Positions 45,000 to 56,978 of a stretch of 64,000 nt of DNA are shown here, in pieces (within the stretch, counting starts at the first letter, position 1; each line of letters begins with the position of its first letter). Position numbers and translations under genes: made by a program. Location: positions 119,703,001 through 119,767,000 of the forward strand of contig CM059585.1 of the NCBI GenBank assembly GCA_030407085.1. Reading direction: 5' to 3'. The notes under the pieces were generated by a model. That model was not told the DNA's origin and did no database searches. It saw nothing but the letters and a program-made list of their open reading frames with translations. The stretch is from Trichopria drosophilae (taxonomy: Eukaryota > Arthropoda > Insecta > Hymenoptera > Diapriidae).

Positions 45000-46010
45000 G
45001 CATATACATGCTAGAGTCAGAATGCAAATTAAGATTGTATTGCACAATTTGTACATCAGCTTATATGATGTGGCATACACTTGTTTGTATATCGCACTTT
45101 TCACGTCGATATGTATTGATCGATTATAAGTCAATTAGGAGGTCGGCTGATAAGCTATGTCATGTGTTTATATATATCATGCTTTTCACCTCCACCAGTA
45201 GCATAGAGTCGAATTCGTGAATGATAAACTAAATCAACATAACACTTAGAATAGCCACTTATATAGTTCTATTTTGTTGTTCAGCAAACGAAAAGTTGTA
45301 AATGTCGTGATAAATTCATTATGAACTCGTTCACTCCAGTATTGTTTTTATCACACGAGTCAAACCTCAACTACTTACGGTAGGCGTATAATTGATCAAA
45401 TATAAGTTTAGTAAGAGGTCAGCTGATAAGCTATGCCATAAAGTTGTTTATATATCAAACTTTTCGGCTCTACATAATTGATCGATTATAATTCAATTAG
45501 GTCGGCTGATAAGCTTTGGCTTACACTTCTTTATATATTAGACTTTTGACCCCCACGAGTGGCATCGAGTCGTATTCGCGGGTGATGTACTGTATGATCC
45601 TAACAGTCTGAATAGCCACTTATATGGTTCTAATTTGTCGTCCAGTGAATAAAGAGTATTGAATTTATCCAGCAGCAAAACTCATTAGGACCTCGTTAGC
45701 TTCGCCATTGTTGATTTGATACGAGTCACACCTCAACTACCAATTACGGTAGCCATATAATTGATCAATTACCAGTCTATTAGAAGGTCGGCTGATAAAC
45801 TATGATATACACTTGGACATATATCACACTTTGCACCTGTGAATAACTGATCTCTTAAAAGTCTATTAGAGAGGTCGACTGATAAGCTATGCCATACACT
45901 TGGTCATATATCGCACTTTTTAGCTCTATATAACTGATCACTTATAAATCAGTAAAGAATTCGACTGCTAACATTTGACATACGTCATTATATATCACAC
46001 TTGAACATAA
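45000..46010. repeat. two-tier tandem repeat
   Basis: A ~87 bp unit containing GGTCGGCTGATAAGCTATG and TATATATCGCACTTTTCACC occurs with its core at about 45142, 45418, 45501, 45786, 45873 and 45960. A second ~195 bp block containing GAATAGCCACTTATAT and CACCTCAACTAC occurs at about 45198-45395 and 45561-45755. The two alternate, which gives a higher-order period of about 360 bp. Units are diverged, so this is an old array. It is non-coding. Confidence 0.7.
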
Positions 46011-47269
46011 CGTGACTAATAGGAGTGGGAGAAGCGACGCTCCCCTTCTTTTGTTAAATAAAACGACACGGGTGTGGGGGGGGGGGCAAAGGCGAGGAAG
46101 CAACCGAGTAAATATACCAGGACTGAATTTACATTAATATTGATGACTGTAATTTTAAGAATCTTAGATTTATTTTTTTTTATTACCGGTCAATAAACGG
46201 TTTATAATGTTATCTAATCAAATTGGGGATGACATTACACCTCGCGTTATACGTCCCAATAGAATGTCGCAAAGTTCTATTTAATTTGTACACGCGAAAA
46301 GTTATCGAAATGTTAACAAAAGTTAACATTTATTAACATTGTTATGACTTTTCTAACGTAATTTATGATTATAGACTTCATCGGAGTGTGATTGGAGACT
46401 AGAGTAGTAAAAAATAAACATTGTTACGAGTGCCTCAATAACGTCTAGCGGCAAAGCAGTTAACTACACAAGATACGAGTATAATGCACGCACGTACTTA
46501 AAATCCGTAAGATGCATATGATCTTCCCGAGTAATATATTTCGACCCTAATTAGAGCCAAACCCCAGCATCACGCGCTTAGTCAGGGCTTTAATAAATTT
46601 CTACTTAGTTTTTTTTATAGATAATTGTCCGCTGTATATTTTTATTTGGAAACATTTTTTCGTATTTGTAGTTTTTAAAATAAATTTAAAAAAGGAAAAA
46701 ACCAGAATACTTCGAAACATTTTTGTTGAGAGGTTATAGTCGTTCGAAAGAATTAACCAAATATCGATTTGAAATTACAGGATTCAATAAATAGCCACTA
46801 ATTTCTAGTCAAATTACCCAAAGTTCCAATCATAGGAAATTTCTCTTTTCTCGAGAAATCAGTGTCTAGTCACTTTACTTCCGTTATGTTTCACTATCTC
46901 AAACAAAGAGAGAATTGAATTTAATTCCTACCGTTTACACACAAGCGAAAAGATGCCAAAAAGAGCAATCGCGAAAGCGTTTAATATATCAAAGGTAAAA
47001 AAGAAACCTTTTCGTCAGATATGCGATTTCTGTTTTCCGACGTTCAACATGAAAGAATCAAGGAATCCAGTGATATATTCAAAATTATAAATTCCTAAAG
47101 TTCCCTTTCATACGAGTATAAAGAACAAGGACGATATCTAGAAGTTGAAAAGAACGGATACAACCAGCAGTCGTCTCTAGGCAAAACACTCGTGGCAGTA
47201 TAGTATATTGAAAAAAAGGTGGTGTCTAGCTGTAAAATGAAAATACGACGAGAAAAAGCGGAATAATGA
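46011..47269. other. intergenic, with an 11-base G run
   Basis: A GGGGGGGGGGG run lies at 46076-46086. Nothing else was recognised; AT-rich DNA follows. Confidence 0.45.
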
Positions 47270-47600
47270 GAGATTGCGCTCTCTCGGAGTTACCGGGGAT
47301 ATATATGTGCTCGTGTGAGTCGAGGGAAGACAAATATTCCCCATGTCGAACAAGGGATGTTTTGTCTGTGTGGGGATTTGAGACTACTAGACGAAAGAAA
47401 ACGAGGCGGTGACGAAAAGCGAAACGTATCACCCCTTTGTCATCCCACGAGATTCAGCCACGGCTACAGCTGCCAGCAATTTCCGAACAGACTGCGCCGT
47501 CGGCAGTAAAACAAACCAGAGTCGCCCTCGGTTTCTTCAAGAAGCCGAATTAAATTTCGGAAAGCGCAGGAATCTCATCAAAACGTCACCGTAGGGATAT
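47270..47600. other. GC-richer patch, unknown
   Basis: A local GC increase with short open frames on both strands and no recognisable protein. It may be an exon or a regulatory island. Confidence 0.25.
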
Positions 47601-50186
47601 TTACTTTGCCGAGAACACGCACAATTGATAGTAAGCTACTGTAATAATGACGTCAGATATGATTACACTTTGCACTGAATTTGCCTCCCTCAGTCGACTG
47701 GAGCATAGTAAATATTTGAGTTTTTTACATGTTACGTCAGATGTGAAATTAAATGTTACACGTTATCTACCTGATTTTGAACTGGAGCCAAGTCGTGCAA
47801 ATAAATAGTTCAGACGTTCTTGACAGTTTAATTTAAATATTTGAAACTGTTTTGGTTGTTAATTAACAACAATGAATGGAAATTGTAATAAAATAATAAC
47901 AAGAATGAAATAATATTGGCAGTATGAGCTGTAATTATTCCATTATGGATTACTATAGAACTATAAACAGGTTCACACTGAGAAGTACACCACGGCTATT
48001 CCCATAGATGCGCGACACACCAAAAATAATTGGAGCTTGGTGAACCAATACGAAATTACCATTTGTACAAGACATATACCCCAATATGCGTATAGAGTTC
48101 CTGCTTATAATATTGGGCAACTTTCATTGGCCCCTTCTTATGATGCGCAACACTGCGTCTTCTATTCCGTATATCATGGCTTGGGCCATGTTCTTTGCGA
48201 TCTGCGTAACAGCGTAGATTAATTAAATTAAATTAAAAATATACTCATAATTTAAATCAAAAATTCATACAGTTTCAGGCCAATGTTGTACATCCCGTCG
48301 TCACAGGCGACATGTCTGCTTAAGAAAATGAAATCTACTACTGACATTTTTATATAATTTAGTCAAAGTTAAGAAATTATAAAGGTTTGATCAAGATTAT
48401 TTATACAAAGTTATAATTAAAGATTAATACAGACTTTTGCAGAGAATTTAAAAAAAAAATGTAAATCAGATAATTCATTTGCGTATCAAATGAATTCATT
48501 ACTTTGTAACATACATAATGAATGTTGGGAATTGTTATCGAAATTAAGAGTATTAAGTATTGGAATGGGACGAGAAAACGTCCGAATTTTGTACCTTATA
48601 TTATGTACACTTTTCTCATTCAATGACATTGACTTATCCATATCATCTTCCAAATAAAAGATTTTGATATGTACAAAAAAAAGACATATACATATATTAT
48701 CAAAAATATATTTTTTCTTATTGCTCGTTACTTTAAAATTCATCTTCAAGACGCAAATTTAGACTTGAAAGAATCCAATTAAAATATATGGATTTATTTG
48801 ATATAAAAAGATGTATATTACCACTTATATTTAGCACGTGAGACGGATTTTAATTGAGAGAATAAATATTCAATATCGTTACTTACTACTGCGCATTTTA
48901 AAACGTCGTTAATGATAATGCGGTCTGCAGTAGCAATCGAGGTTATCTTTAAAAAATTCACACGATCAAAGTAAACTTACTTATATTACAACATAATTTT
49001 TTCAGTATTTAATAATAAATCGAAAATGCATGAAGTATAATCATTATATTTTATAAGTAAGATAAAAATTTCAGATAACGAAGATAATAGGGACAATAAA
49101 ATAAATATGGAGAACGAAAAGCAGAACAGTTTGAAATCGATTCCTGACATGCATTCTGCAGATCTGGTGGAGGAAAAATACGAAACGAATTTTTATCGGA
49201 ATTAGCGGAATTAATATGTTCAGTTGTTACTACATAATTAGCACTGGTTCGTCCAAAGTATATCCAGCTTTACGTGATGGTGTGTTCGTCCGTTGTATAC
49301 ATATGTGGAAGACAGCAAATTTGGACGTTTGTACATAGTTTTGTTATATCCTAACGAAAATACATAAAATTAAATAGGTCATGCCATGAAACGCCGGCTT
49401 TTCTCCATTGATAAAAATAGACAAATATGAAAGGAACAAAGATGTTTTCAATAAGAAAAACTATATGTGATCAAAAACTCTGATGAATATTAATAGTGAA
49501 CATTAAGTGAACCTAGTGATTAGTGAATAGCGTTCAGTACTAGACCCTAAATTTAAGTTAAGAATAAAAATGAAATATGATTAAGCAAGTTCAAAACGCC
49601 AATTCATTTTTCAAGAACTAAGCCAAACTATTAAGTGTTTTGACTTATTTTAACGTTAAATTCATCAACAATCAAATGAATTAAACATCATTTTTCATTC
49701 TGTACAACAAATTAGAAATTAATTTGTAGATGTTTTTGGTGGAATAGAGAAGCCGCTCAATGCATACACGCTACTTGAGAGTTTTATGGCCTACCCAATA
49801 AAACGAATGCACTCGGCGGAAATTCTTTTTTTAATGAATAGAAAATTTTGAAAGATAGACTTCCGTTAGAAAACTCTTTCCACCAAACTTTTTAACCAAT
49901 AAGCACATTCTACAAATATGTATTTTTATCTCATCTTCTCTTTTCGTCCAGCGCATGCAAGTATATGTAAAAATTCTGTATAAATGCAGGCTCTTTCAAC
50001 AAGATCGTCACTGCACTTTGAACGTTAACCAGCAGTTGAGGAGCAGTTAGACTTTGAACGCTTCCCAGCGGTTGAGGTCTTTTCCCTAAAATTCCCCCAT
50101 TTAACAAGTTATACAGAAAATAAAAAGTAAGTTAAAATGATGATGAACAGATGTAACATGGGTCAAATTTTAATAAATGAAATTCT
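47601..50186. other. 2.6 kb AT-rich intergenic stretch
   Basis: No gene, repeat or RNA gene was recognised. Confidence 0.5.
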
Positions 50187-50297
50187 ACTTCTGCCGCACC
50201 AATTAAAAATTTAGAGTTTCCCCCTCTCGGTCGACTCGCGTGCATTCCCGAGGAGGAGCATATATCAATCACAATGAAATTTGACCGATTTTTAATC
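50187..50297. repeat. dispersed repeat with CTCGGTCGACTCGCGTG core, copy 2
   Basis: This matches 19617-19720: CCCCCTCTCGGTCGACTCGC, then GAGGAGCATATATCAATC and TTGACCGATTTTT. Same strand as copy 1. Confidence 0.65.
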
Positions 50298-50842
50298 TTA
50301 ATTGAAAAGGTTATTTTTTATCATCAGACGAACGAAGCAGAATTCCCTCATTGAATAAATGAGAGAACTCCACTTCTGGCGTTTCTTCCCGCTCTGCCTC
50401 TACTGGAATCATCAGCAAGGCTTGTTGGTGCAGATCTGCCTTGTAAGTTAAAATGATTTTAATTATTTCCTTATTTTTCTTTTAATTCCCTTTCCTTTTC
50501 ATAAGGGGGTCGTGCCGATAGTAGGCGTGAATGCATACAAAGACTAGAAGCGGATTTTTACGGGCATGAATGTGTCCCGCGAAAGAAAACAAAAAAAAAA
50601 TCATAACACCAATGGAAGTTGTCAAAACATTGCACATCACATAGTAACTGGAGACTTCAGCTGTTGAATGACCACGGTACAAGATAAAGAAGTTTAAGTT
50701 CTGTGGTTGATCCTGAAAAGCAGTTGGAACATAGTGAAGCTTCAACAAAAGCTAATCGCATGGGGAGACCGCTTCGTGATGATACTTTTCACCTTTATCA
50801 TCCATTGATTACTATAACTTATTTACGAATTGGATTGAGAAT
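50298..50842. other. spacer before a LINE
   Basis: No gene was recognised. Short open frames only. Confidence 0.4.
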
Positions 50843-53193
50843 ATGTTAACTAAACACTTTAGCAGTCAATGGTTGCTCTGTGGTGACTTTAATTTACCAA
50901 ATATTGTATGGGTTTCTAATCGAATAGGGTATAGAACTTCTGGATGTGTTCCGCCCGAAATCAGATCAGCTGCGAATGTCGGTTCTGATATATTTTTATT
51001 TTTAGGCGTTTTTCCTCACTTTCTTATTCACCCCCGTACAGCATACACTTTAGATCTCCTCTTCTCCTCTATTCCTAATACTGGCTATCATAATTTTATA
51101 TTTTGGGAATATTACGGATATGCGTACTGTGTAACGACATCCCGTTACCATAATAATTACGCATATTTGCTTACAATAATTCTAAACATTTCCTTCATTG
51201 TTTAGTTTTATTTAAAGTTCAAATTATTTACAAAACCATTTTTGCGTCTAAGGCAGAGATTCTCGTGTTAGCCTTACTGAAGAGTCCATCACGAGATCTC
51301 GGGACGAAACGCAAAATATTTACAATAGACATTAGTTCAATTGATTATCGCTAGAGGGAAACAAAATCCATGAATATTAATTATTTTATACGTACTTATA
51401 CAGCCCGTTTTAAACAGAGATTTTGTCGGCGATAATTACACAAATCCCGGCTTCTTACATTTAATATGTCAAATGTGTTTTCCATCGAAAACCGAGTAGA
51501 CACTTAAAATCAATTTAACTTAATTTTGTTTAGTAAAGTGACCGACATATACCAAGACTATTCAAATATTAAATTTATATTTTCAAGCGGTCGAAAAATT
51601 TATTGGATGCTTTCGCATCAAAGTATTAATATCATAATAACCCTGATTTTTTATTGTCGACAGATTCTCATCATATTCATGGTTATTTCTACCATTCAAA
51701 TTATCACGCTGAACCGAATAGATTTGATGTCACATCTTTCAATTTTAACAAGGTCGACTCTACTGGGCTGAATAGAGATTTATGATTAGTAAATTGGGAT
51801 CGTGCTCTAAACGCGTTGGATACGGATTTGTCGTTGTCGAGTTTTTGTAAAATTATTTATGATATTATGTCAAAGTATGTACCTTTGATGCAACTGACTT
51901 CGAGCCATTTTCCCGAGTGGTATGGCCGAATTAAAGAACTTGAACTTTTTAAAGAAATCTACCCATCGAAAATGGAAAAGGTTTCATTCAGATGCGGATG
52001 TATTAGAATTTAAACGTCTAAGAGCGAACTGCCTGAAACTCTCGAGACTACGTTACAAGGAGTATATTGCGAACATAGAGAAAAGTCACGAACCAATATC
52101 CGTTCTTTCTGGTCGTTCATTAACAAATCCAGCAATGTCAGGTTGTTGCCTTCTAGTATGAACTTTCCTTATAAAATTGCAACTGATCATAAAGGTATTT
52201 CGAAATTATTCAGTGACTGTTTGGGATCAGTTTATATATCTTTATCGAATTTTACTCCTTTGCTAAACAATTCGATATTGAAACATATCGTGAACTTCAA
52301 TATTTCTTTGATTGAATTATACAAAATGTTATATTTTTAATTTAAAATTGTCTTGTTCCTCTGTGCCGGATGGCATACCGTCCATTTTTTTAAAAAATTG
52401 TATATTCCCCTTATACATAAAACCTCTTGTTTATTTATTTAATGAATCGTTGGATCGTGGCTTTTTCCTCCCTAAATGGAACGAAACTTATGTCACTCCT
52501 ATTTGGAAAAACGGCGACAAATCTAATGTTTGTAATTATCGTCGTGGTTATTAACTGTATACCAAAGCTTTTTGACGCTATAATGGTGAAAAAAATGAAT
52601 GGGGTTTTAAATAATGACATACATTACTGAATGTCAACATGGCTTTCGCAAGGACAAATCCACGGTAACAAATCTGCTTTTACTTTCTGACTTTGCGTCT
52701 AATGCAATGGTGTCCTACAATCAGACAGACACAATTTATTTGGACTTCTCAAAAGCGTTCGACTCCGTTATCTACTCTTTATTATTGAGTAAACTAAATA
52801 GTATCTGGTTCACGGGTTCTTTTCTAAGATGGATGTATTACTATCTATCTGAAAGAATCTACCTATCTGGAAGAATCCAAAGAGTGAAAATAAAAAATAC
52901 AACATCGTATTCTTATGTGGTTCCCTCAGTAGTTCCACAGGTATCACATTTTATTAATGACATTAGTAATGATATTTATTTTTCAAAGTTTCTAATTTAT
53001 GCCCATGATATTAAACTTATCTAGATCATTAACTCACCTTTTGATCCCTCGAGATTGCACTGATATTTTAATCGGTGCCTGATCTAAGCAAACAGTCCTA
53101 ATTTAGATATATGTAAGTGTAAGGTTACATCTTTTTCTCGTCGTGCAGATAAGTTTTTATATCAGTATCGTCTATTCAATGACTCCTACTACT
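50843..53193 (+). mobile_element. Jockey-like non-LTR retrotransposon, decayed
   Basis: An apurinic-type endonuclease fragment (WLLCGDFNLPNIVW at about 50868; TLDLLFSS at about 51048) opens the element. After an unrecognised gap (about 51125-51640) the usual linker follows (HFPEW, HRKWKRFHSD, FKRLRANCLKLSRLRYKEYI), then the reverse transcriptase: FFLPKWNETYVTPIWKNGDK, CQHGFRKDKSTVTNLLLLSD, motif A TIYLDFSKAFDSV, and YAHDIKLI where active copies have YADD. The tail CKCKVTSFSRRADKFLYQYR near 53110-53170 is also LINE-like. Several frameshifts and stops, and the lost catalytic aspartate, make it non-functional. The 3' end is missing. Confidence 0.8.
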
Positions 53194-53635
53194 GATCATA
53201 GGCCAGCTCCCAGGTAAAGGGCTTAAGTGCCTTGACGAAAAAATGGTCGACTAAATTGACCCAGATCTGCTTCTCAGATTCGGGACGTATAACAGTTTCA
53301 ATATCCCAATATTTTAATAGCTTGAAAAAAATTGGAAAATATAAATATTATTTTTTAAATGTAGTGTAATGTCAAAATTGCCGATTATTGAAACTCTATT
53401 TTCCCCACGGAATCTTAAAGAGCGATCTCGAAAATATTAGGGTATGTACATTTCAATTTTTTTATATTAGTGCGTTAGTGGGTTAAAACTAACGATTCAA
53501 CGTAAATTCCTCATCAGAAATATATTTATCTACAAATAACATTTTTTACAAAATGGAACGAAAAAATTAATGATGTATGTAGTGTATACAGCATTATAAT
53601 GCTGCAGTAAATTTCACAATAATACACGCATTATA
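53194..53635. other. spacer with a piggyBac-like end
   Basis: In reverse complement 53385-53487 begins TTAACCCACTAACGCAC and contains ATATTTTCGAGATCGCTCT, similar to the interior of the piggyBac-like MITE at 6397-7759 (CTATTTTCGAGGTCGCTCTA). It is probably one surviving end of a related element. No partner end was identified. Confidence 0.4.
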
Positions 53636-54376
53636 CAGGGTGATCCAAAAGTCCCGGAACAGCAAAATATCTCAGCGGGAGTGCATTTTCGGGGAAAATG
53701 TTTTAGACAAAAGTTTAAGGATTTTTCCCTGGCTATTTAATGGCGATATTGAATTTGACCTTGAACATGACCTTGAAGGTTATTTCAAGGTCAAGTTAAT
53801 TTTTTTAAATGGGAACCCCTATTTTTTTTCACGGATTCGGAAAGAGCACAAAATTTTACGTCCGAATATGCTATGGCCGTTTTTTTCGGCAAGGTCATTT
53901 CAAGGTGAAACTTAAAACTCCCGTGACGGCGAAATATCTCAGAGGGTGTGCATTTCTTTGGAAATTGTTTCAGACAAAAGTTTAAGGATTTTTCCCGGGC
54001 TATTTAATGGTAGCACAGAATTTGACCTTGAACATAACCTTCAAGGTTATTTCAAGGTCAAGTTTGTTTTTTTTTAATGGAAACTGCTATTTTTTTTCAC
54101 GGATTCGGAGAGAGCACAAAATTTTACGTCCAAATATGCTATGGCCGTTTTTTTCGGCAATGTCATTTCAAGGCCAAACTTAAAACTCCCGGAACAGCGA
54201 ATTAACTCAGCAAGAGGTCATTTTCGGGTAAAATGTTTCAGACAAAAGTTTCAGGATTTTTTCCGGGATATTTAATGCTAGCATAAAATTTGACCTTGAA
54301 AATTACCTTGAAGATTATTCTCAGGTCAAGATTATTTTTTTTTTTTAATTGGAACCCCGTTTCATTTTCTTAACGA
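53636..54376 (+). repeat. left TIR, three ~267 bp modules
   Basis: The phase-setting CCCG of each module falls at 53653, 53920 and 54188. Modules carry TTTAATGGCGATATTGAA-like sequence, a cluster of TGACCTTGA/TCAAGGTCA sites, CACGGATTCGG and TTTTACGTCC. The third module is shorter and ends at AATTGGAACCCCGTTTC. Confidence 0.85.
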
Positions 54377-54856
54377 AGTTATGAGGATCTTCCGGTATTG
54401 AGAGTGGTTAAATTCATTTTGTTCAGTCGATGCTATTACTGGACGATCTGCTCTAGGGAGATCCTTTACAGTGCCGTAAACTTCGAAACAATTTATTGTT
54501 CTGCCAAAAGTCGATTTAGGAATCAGTTCCTGTCCCTCGCTTGTCCTCTAATTTTGTAAATAGAATAATAAACTGTTTAAAAAAAGTGTATACATACATC
54601 TTACGCAACACTTGTGCAAAGTGAACTTGGGCGCGCGAACAGCGACAGAGAGCACGAGTCACCAGCGAAGTAAATAAACAACATACATTCACATTGAATT
54701 TATACATACGTGTACAGTCTTATAAGGTTACATTTTGGTCTTAACTTTATCGTTTTGTGAGATACATGGATTTCCTATCTAAACGCCTTTCCTATCTAAA
54801 CGTATTAAGCATCATTTCAGTAACAAAATACATACGTATATTTCGTACAAAGAGCA

Positions 54857-55939
54857 ATGGCTGCGCTAAGTGAACGAGAAAGAATAACCATTCTCATGAT
54901 GAGAGGCTGGGGTGATAACCAGCGATCTTTAGAGAATGTGCGAACCTTATTTAACGCATCATTTAGAGAGGGACGAGAACCGATTTCTAAATCTACTGTT
55001 AGCAGAACAATAAATCGTTTTGAAGTTCACGGTACTGTGAAGGATCTCCCAAGAGCAGGTCGTCCAGTAACAGCATCAACTGAAGAAAATGATTTGAATG
55101 TCGCGCTGTAAATAACGGAAGATCCTCATACTTCCATCAGGAAAGTTAAACAGCAGCACGACTTATGTTACGGTACAGTACAACGCATCTTAACTAAAAA
55201 CTTAAAATTTCACCCATACAAAGTTAGACTCGTACAACAATTGAATGAAGACGATCCTGATAGACGCCTACAGTTTGCGGAATTAATGATGAATCGAATA
55301 GATGCTGATGCCGGTTTCTTGAATCGCATCGTATTTTCTGATGAAGCTACATTCTTCTTAAATGGGGCAATCAATAGACATAACATGTCTTATTGGAGTG
55401 AAACCAATCCTAATTGGATGGTCGATAGTCGTTCTACTCAATATCCTGAAAAAGTAAACGTATGGGCAGGTATTATAAACAATGCGGTAGTTGGGCCCTT
55501 CTTCATCGAGGGTACCCCTACTGGTCAAAAATACCACGATATGTTGAGGGACGACATCATCCCTGCTATTCAGGTTATTGTAGGCGAGGATTTCGATCAG
55601 ACTTGGTTTCAGCAAGATGGTGCAGCACCCCATTATGCAACAGATGTTCGCAATTATTTGAGTGATGTATTCGCAGAACGGTGGATAGGTCGAAGGGGTG
55701 TAATAGAATGGCCACCAAGATCTCCGGATCTTACGCCCCTTGACTATTTTCTATGGGGTTATCTCAAAGATAGAGTGTATCGAACGAAACCGGTGAATAT
55801 TGAGGAAGTAAAACAACGAATACGGGATGAGATCGCGGCTATAGAACCAGATATGATTAAAAAAGTCGTATCGACTTTTTATAATCGCTTGGGATATTGC
55901 CAAGAAGTTCATGGCAATCACTTTGAGCATAAGCTTTAG
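54857..55939 (+). pseudogene. Tc1/mariner-superfamily transposase with one in-frame stop
   Basis: The ATG at 54857 opens a helix-turn-helix domain (MAALSERERITILMMRGWG, then SKSTVSRTINRF). A TAA at 55109-55111, after residue 84, interrupts the frame, but the same frame continues without further damage to the TAG at 55937-55939. The full frame would be about 360 codons, a normal size for the family. Downstream are the catalytic aspartates: FSDEATF, WFQQDGAAPHY and WPPRSPDLTPLDYF, with 36 residues between the second and third by my count, distinct from DD34D of classical mariner. It would cut and paste at TA sites using the flanking TIRs. The lesion suggests recent loss of activity; read-through or an internal start is possible but unsupported. 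Confidence 0.88.
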
Positions 55940-56000
55940 TAAGATACATAATTTCATCAAAATCTTAGTATACCCATCTTGCCTTAACTGTCTGGGGACA

Positions 56001-56002
56001 CC

Positions 56003-56035
<33 letters not shown>

Positions 56036-56072
56036 ACGCACACGCACACGCACACGCACACGCACACGCACA
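56001..56072. repeat. (CA)n/(CGCACA)n microsatellite
   Basis: A pure CA tract passes into CGCACA repeats, just downstream of the transposase stop and inside the transposon. It creates spurious long arginine/threonine or valine/cysteine frames on both strands. Confidence 0.9.
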
Positions 56073-56299
56073 GGTGACGGCGAGGGGAACCACCTGAACA
56101 AAGCACCCCGAAGAGGTGTAAACCCGACCGTGCTACCTCCACGCGGTACATCTTGGGTAATGCTAAAGCCGGCGGTAGCATTGGAAACAATGTAAAAATG
56201 TTACCCATACATACGGTATTTATAAACGTATCGGATGTAAAAAAAAATGTATATTTTTATCCGGGAACAATGATAATGCATTGCACTCTGGAAACTCTG

Positions 56300-56978
56300 G
56301 AAACATTACGAAAATAAAACGGGGTTCCAATTAAAAAAAAATAGTCTTGAGCTTAGAATAAGCCTCAAGGTAATTTTCAAGGTTAAATTCAATGGTGCCT
56401 CTTGCTGAGTTAATTCGCTGTTCCGGGAGTTTTAAGTTTGGCCTTGAAATGACATTGCCGAAAAAAACGGCCATAGCATATTTGGACGTAAAATTTTGTG
56501 CTCTCTCCGAATCCGTGAAAAAAAATAACAGTTTCCATTAAAAAAAACAAACTTGACCTTGAAATAACCTTCAAGGTCATGTTCAAGGTCAAATTCTGTG
56601 CTACCGTTAAATATCCCAGGAAAAATCCTTAAACTTTTGTCTGAAACAATTTCCAAAGAAATGCACACCCTCTGAGATATATCGCCGTTACGGGAGTTTT
56701 AAGCTTCACCTTGAAATGACCTTGCCGGAAAAATCGATCATATCATACTCGGACGTAGAATTTCCCGCTCTTTCAGAATCCATGAAAAAAAATAGGGGTT
56801 CCCATTTAAAAAAATTAACTTGACCTTGAAATAACCTTCAAGGTCATGTTCAAGGTCAAATTCAATATCGCCATTAAATAGCCAGGGAAAAATCCTGAAA
56901 CTTTTGTCTGAAACATTTTCCTCGAAAATGCACTCCCGCTGAGATATTTTGCTGTTCCGGGACTTTTGGATCACCCTG
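56300..56978 (-). repeat. right TIR, three modules inverted
   Basis: This is the mirror of 53636-54376. The module boundary GTTCCGGGAGTTTTAAG is at about 56420, GTTACGGGAGTTTTAAG at about 56687 and the terminal GTTCCGGGACTTTTGGATCA at about 56953, again about 267 bp apart. Confidence 0.85.

Larger units (their letters stand above)
53636..56978 (+). mobile_element. Tc1/mariner-type element with very long modular TIRs, nearly complete
   Basis: The element begins CAGGGTGATCCAAAAGTCCC at 53636 and ends with the inverted sequence at 56978, flanked by TA at 53634-53635 and 56979-56980. Its terminal inverted repeats are about 700 bp each (to about 54376 and from about 56300), far longer than typical mariner repeats. 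Each is built from three successive ~267 bp modules. Between them is one transposase (54857-55939) with a single in-frame stop, and a (CA)n microsatellite. Total length 3343 bp. A palindromic fragment of the same family lies at 30530-30905, and an older relative of the transposase at 12268-13291. Confidence 0.9.

Noticed and set aside
45000..46010. CRISPR-like array
   Set aside because: Units are ~87 and ~195 bp, diverged, with no short exact repeat and spacer pattern; the DNA is eukaryotic.
55984..56208. Open frames rich in cysteine/valine or threonine/arginine repeats
   Set aside because: They are produced by the CA/CGCACA microsatellite inside the transposon.
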